Shown piece by piece: positions 60,751 to 64,000 of a stretch of 64,000 bases of DNA (positions are counted from its first letter, which is position 1; every line of letters starts with the position of its first letter). Source of the DNA: Devosia limi DSM 17137. Lineage in GTDB: Bacteria > Pseudomonadota > Alphaproteobacteria > Rhizobiales > Devosiaceae. The position numbers and the translations under genes were made by a program. Under the pieces are notes generated by a model. It was not told the origin of the DNA and ran no database searches. It saw only the letters and a program-made list of their open reading frames with translations. The stretch spans positions 1 through 64,000 of the forward strand of contig NZ_FQVC01000009.1 of the NCBI RefSeq assembly GCF_900128975.1, written 5' to 3'.

Positions 60751-61347
60751 ATGAACCAGGTTGATCTGTCGAGAATACCGTGGCTGTGGGTGCCAATCGG
60801 ATTGCTGGCGCTGTTATCGAGCGTGATCGCCGGCTTTCTTTTGCTTTCGCCCGACGCTGATTCCAACCCCGCATCAGTACGCCCAGCGCAGTCGCTATCC
60901 AATTTGACCTTCACCGATGCGCAGGGCAAGTCCGCCAGCTTGACGGACTTCCGCGATAAAACGGTGCTGCTTAACGTTTGGGCGACATGGTGCGCGCCGT
61001 GCCGCGAGGAAATGCCCGCGCTCGATCGGCTGCAACTGGCCATGGGCGGCGACAAGTTCGAGGTCGTCACCCTATCCATCGATCGCACCGGGAATGAGGT
61101 TGTGCGGCCGTTCTTTGAAGAGATCGGCGTGAAGAACCTGGATGTCTATCTCGATCCGACAATGAGCACGATGGCGACGGCCGGCATTCTGGGTCTTCCA
61201 ACCACTCTGCTTATCGACACCGATGGGACTGAAGTCTATCGCTGGGTTGGCCCGGTGGAATGGGACCTGCCGCAGACCATAAATGCGCTCAATCTCTATC
61301 TGGAAAGCGGAAATACCGCCCAGCTCCAACTGCCGAGGGCAAACTAA
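60751..61347 (+). CDS. tlpA: TlpA-family membrane-anchored thioredoxin
   Basis: 198 residues. Anchor LGLLALLSSVIAGFLLLSPD-like; LNVWATWCAPCREEMPALDR (WCAPC) and LGLPTTLLIDTDGTEVYRWV. TlpA reduces Sco and CoxB cysteines for CuA assembly in Bradyrhizobium. Next to ccdA, its electron source, with a TAATG overlap. Confidence 0.92.
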   Translation: MNQVDLSRIPWLWVPIGLLALLSSVIAGFLLLSPDADSNPASVRPAQSLSNLTFTDAQGKSASLTDFRDKTVLLNVWATWCAPCREEMPALDRLQLAMGGDKFEVVTLSIDRTGNEVVRPFFEEIGVKNLDVYLDPTMSTMATAGILGLPTTLLIDTDGTEVYRWVGPVEWDLPQTINALNLYLESGNTAQLQLPRAN

Positions 61348-62084
61348 TGGAAATTGCCAGTATCGGCATTCTGACTGCGTTTCTCGCGGGAGCGATCTCG
61401 TTTTTGTCCCCGTGCGTCCTGCCCCTGGTTCCTGGCTACATCTCCTATATCGCCGGAAATACCGCCGTTGCGGACCGATCCCCCATCATCGCTCAGAGCC
61501 GCATTGTCGCTCTACTGCTGAGCCTGTGCTTCGTCCTGGGCTTTTCGACGGTCTTCGTCGCGCTTGGCGCCAGCGCCACGCTGGTCAGCCGGCTTTTGCT
61601 GTCCTACCGGCTTGAGGCCAATTTAATCGGCGGCATCGTCGTGATAGTGTTTGGGATATTCACCACCGGACTGATCCGGTTTCCGTGGATGGATCGAGAC
61701 ATTCGCTTTCATGGCGCTATCCAGGGGGGCCGCCCCGCTGGGGCCTACCTACTTGGGCTAGCGTTCGGTTTTGGCTGGACCCCGTGCATTGGTCCCGTCT
61801 TGGGCGCCATATTGACGGTCAGCGCGGTCTCGGCCACCGCATCAGGCGGAGTTGTGCTGCTGGGGGTCTATTCAATAGGACTGGGTCTGCCCTTCGTGCT
61901 CTCTGCCCTGTTCGTTCGTGGGCTATCGGATCGGCTGAAGCGGATGCGCCTGGCCGGGCGCTGGCTGCAGATCGCAGCCGGGGTTATTATGATTGTCATG
62001 GGCGTCGCCATGGTCACCGGACAATTGTCGCTGTTCGCGTTTTGGCTGCTGCAGACTTTTCCCATTTTCAGTCAAATCGGCTAA
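61347..62084 (+). CDS. ccdA: CcdA thiol-disulfide electron transporter
   Basis: 245 residues, six helices. ISFLSPCVLPLVPGYISYIA and FGFGWTPCIGPVLGAILTVS carry the two redox Cys residues. It moves electrons from cytosolic thioredoxin to periplasmic proteins such as TlpA. Last gene of the PCu(A)C-Sco-DsbB-DsbA-TlpA-CcdA operon. Confidence 0.93.
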   Translation: MEIASIGILTAFLAGAISFLSPCVLPLVPGYISYIAGNTAVADRSPIIAQSRIVALLLSLCFVLGFSTVFVALGASATLVSRLLLSYRLEANLIGGIVVIVFGIFTTGLIRFPWMDRDIRFHGAIQGGRPAGAYLLGLAFGFGWTPCIGPVLGAILTVSAVSATASGGVVLLGVYSIGLGLPFVLSALFVRGLSDRLKRMRLAGRWLQIAAGVIMIVMGVAMVTGQLSLFAFWLLQTFPIFSQIG

Positions 62085-62217
62085 CCCCGTATATTTCCCC
62101 GGGACTAGTAGGCTATGGTGTGGTCGCCCAAAACGCCTGGCTGGGCGTGGCTTGGGGGCTGGTCAAAATTCCGCTAGCATTCACCCGGTTGTGACTCGCT
62201 ACGAAACCAGACGGTGC

Positions 62218-62900
62218 CTAAGAGGCCGTTTGAGAAGTGCAACGAACGGTTTGTGCTGGCGTGATCCAAGCTTGGACGTGGGCCTCAGAGACCCGTGGCA
62301 CCGAGATTGAGCAGAAGACCAAGCGCTACCCGACGGATCTGACGGAGGAGGAGTGGGCGCGGATACAGCGGTTCCTGCCTAGCCTTGCGATAAGCGGGCG
62401 TCCGGCTTAGACGGAATTGCGCGAGGTTTTGAACGCGATCCGCTATCTGACCCGCTCTGGCGGGAGCTGGCGCGTGCTGCCGAAGGATTTTCCGCCCTGG
62501 CAAACCGTCTATTGGTGGTTTCGCTGCTTCGTTCTGCGCTTCATGTTCCACACGATCCGCGACGTGACCCTGATGCTCGATAGCGAGCGGCCGGGCGAGA
62601 GGCGGGCCCTCGGGCGCAAGCGCCACATCGCCGTGGACACCGATGGTCGTCTACTGTTTATCAATCTCACCGCCGCCGGACATCTCCGACTGCGCCGGCC
62701 CCCAGATGATCCTCGACAGAGTGCGCAAGCGCTGGCCCAGGCTCAGCATCTGTTCGCCGATGGCGCCTACGACTGCACCAAGCTCAAGGATATGACCGCC
62801 TTTCTCGACTTCACCGTCGAGATCGTCAGACGGTCTGATGCCGCCCAGGGCTTCGGAGGCCTCCCGCGCCGCTGGGTCGCCTCGCGCTTTCCGTCACCAG
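62218..62900 (+). pseudogene. decayed IS5-family copy related to the one at 7645
   Basis: TAAGAGGCCGTTTGAGAAGT start; transposase text IEQKTKRYPTDLTEEEWARI, a stop in frame (62408), [29 protein letters not shown], then frame breaks and loss of the end. More decayed than the copy at 7645. Confidence 0.75.
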
Positions 62901-62954
62901 ATGCGCCGCCTTCAACAGCGGCAAGTGATGGCTGACTGGGGCCCGAGAAAGCTC

Positions 62955-63032
62955 GATTTTGGCCGGCGATAGCGTCAACGATGCCGCAGTGCTGGCGACC
63001 GCCGATATGTGGGCATCGCGATGGACCCCTGC
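62955..63032 (+). pseudogene. P-type ATPase fragment
   Basis: LAGDSVNDAAVLATADMW corresponds to MAGDGVNDAPALAAADVG of CopA (23520-23580), followed by a frame change (GIAM). About 25 codons only. Confidence 0.6.
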
Positions 63033-63200
63033 CCGGACCTCTCCATGTGCTCGCGCGTTGTCGATCAGGGCCCGCCAGGACCACTGTGCTTGTAAACCGT
63101 TCACGGATCGAGCCCCCGATTGGATTATTGCTCGGGTCTAGCCGCTGATCAAAGTCGATCTCCAGCTTCCATGGCGTACAAGCTTTGTTGGTGAGGCTAA

Positions 63201-63221
63201 TGCGCATTGATGTCGCAGTGC
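63201..63221 (+). promoter_or_regulatory. 21-bp repeated motif, copy 4 (upstream of pseudoazurin 2)
   Basis: Core GCGCATTGATGTCGCAG with one change from copies 1-2. It ends 139 bases before the pseudoazurin ATG; in copy 1 the gap is 160. Confidence 0.65.
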
Positions 63222-63360
63222 CAGCGCCGGCTCCTTGGCCTATGAATGTCTAGAGTCAAGCAGCCCAGCTGCGTATTGTCCTGATGACCTGCGTTTCTCG
63301 CACGCAGGCGTACTCAAGCTGGTCGGTCATACTCCGCTACTTTCCATTGCACATTAATCC

Positions 63361-63894
63361 ATGGAGGAACACGTCGTGCCAGACCAGACAGTCCATCGAG
63401 ATACTAATCGCTTGAATTTTCAACCAACGATTTCGCGGCGAACCATGGTTCAAGGGTCTGCGGCTCTTCTCCTGGGTTCCGTCGCATTCAGCGGCACGGT
63501 AGCTGCGCAATCTGTGGGAGCTGAGCACCGAGTGCAGATGCTGAACAAGGATGGAGAGGGGCGTCGGATGCAGTTCGAACCAGCGTTCCTTAGGATCGCG
63601 CCCGGAGATACCGTTATATTTGTGCCTACCGATAAGGGTCACAACTCCGAGATCATTGCCGATATGCTTCCAGCAGGTGGTGAGACTTGGAAAGGCAAGA
63701 TCAACGAAGAGATCTCAGTGACCCTCATTGCTGAAGGGCTCTATGCCTACAAGTGCCTGCCCCATTTCGGAATGGGTATGGTGGGCCTTATTCAGGTTGG
63801 CGGAGACACCTCGAACCTACAAGCGTTGCAAGAGACGAAAATCCCTCCGAAGGCGGCAGACAGAATGAAGGAACTGATCCAGCAGATTGGATAG
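63361..63894 (+). CDS. pseudoazurin-like cupredoxin, TAT-exported (copy 2)
   Basis: 177 residues. GGAGG overlaps the ATG region (CCATGGAGGAACACGTCGTG), so a GTG start at 63376 is possible. TAT signal ISRRTMVQGSAALLLGSVAF. Copper ligands as in copy 1: DKGHNSE, YKCLPHFGMGM. The mature parts are nearly the same; signal peptides and the flanks differ more. Electron carrier for periplasmic copper enzymes. Confidence 0.92.
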   Translation: MEEHVVPDQTVHRDTNRLNFQPTISRRTMVQGSAALLLGSVAFSGTVAAQSVGAEHRVQMLNKDGEGRRMQFEPAFLRIAPGDTVIFVPTDKGHNSEIIADMLPAGGETWKGKINEEISVTLIAEGLYAYKCLPHFGMGMVGLIQVGGDTSNLQALQETKIPPKAADRMKELIQQIG

Positions 63895-64000
63895 AACTGC
63901 CCGATTGTTACTCGGCTTTTGCAGTGGGAGGGAGCGCGGTGCTTCCAAGTTGTCCAAGCGGACAGCCCCATTGCATGCCGGGAGCATTAAGTTTGGTGCG

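Noticed and set aside
1..64000. CRISPR arrays
   Set aside because: No series of regularly spaced direct repeats was seen.

Overview
The window looks like a GC-rich accessory island of an alphaproteobacterium, probably Hyphomicrobiales and possibly close to Devosia. This rests on protein style only: DmeR/DmeF, a DUF1624 protein with a Cys-rich tail, MotA, a CcmI/E/F set and TAT-exported pseudoazurins. No rRNA, tRNA, replication or conjugation gene was recognised. Metal resistance, copper-protein maturation and cell-envelope genes are interleaved with IS copies, IS remnants and many decayed genes.

Layout. (1) 0-5.4 kb: copper-chaperone (HMA) genes, a TetR regulator with a membrane protein, a DUF305 protein, a CsoR repressor with its operator, and an IS3 element joining two truncated genes (an F510_1955-like glycosylhydrolase and a CDF transporter). 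(2) 5.4-8.6 kb: IS1182 and IS5 remnants around a DUF1624 protein. (3) 8.8-19.3 kb, module A: CtaG, pseudoazurin, L,D-transpeptidase, Lnt, a His-rich repeat protein, a 49-aa membrane protein, a DsbA-like protein, a 109-aa membrane protein, a decayed vWA gene fused to an AbiEii toxin fragment, and an intact AbiEi antitoxin. (4) 19.6-25.6 kb: DmeR-DmeF, a frameshifted CopA-type ATPase and DUF305 proteins. (5) 26.6-35.4 kb: multicopper oxidase, ZIP transporter and DUF1223 protein, then an L,D-transpeptidase, a class B PBP and an M23 peptidase. (6) 35.5-41.1 kb: CadR and a tightly packed zntA-lspA-hypothetical-thioredoxin-acyltransferase-arsR operon. (7) 41.3-63.9 kb: orphan MotA, a third L,D-transpeptidase, then module B (second lnt, second 109-aa-type protein, ccmI/E/F remnant, second 49-aa protein, TelA-TerD-X-vWA operon, PCu(A)C-Sco-DsbB-DsbA-TlpA-CcdA operon, second pseudoazurin).

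How the parts may work together. Metal sensors (CsoR, DmeR, CadR, ArsR, and CueR-type promoters whose regulator is not in the window) control export and chaperone genes. A periplasmic set (PCu(A)C, Sco, CtaG, Dsb/Tlp/CcdA, pseudoazurins) handles copper insertion and thiol redox. Three L,D-transpeptidases, a PBP, an M23 peptidase, two Lnt copies and LspA could keep envelope synthesis running under metal stress; this last idea is inference. A 21-bp motif resembling RegA/RegR/ActR redox boxes lies upstream of both pseudoazurins and both 49-aa proteins. Modules A and B look like two copies of one ancestral set that later diverged and partly decayed.
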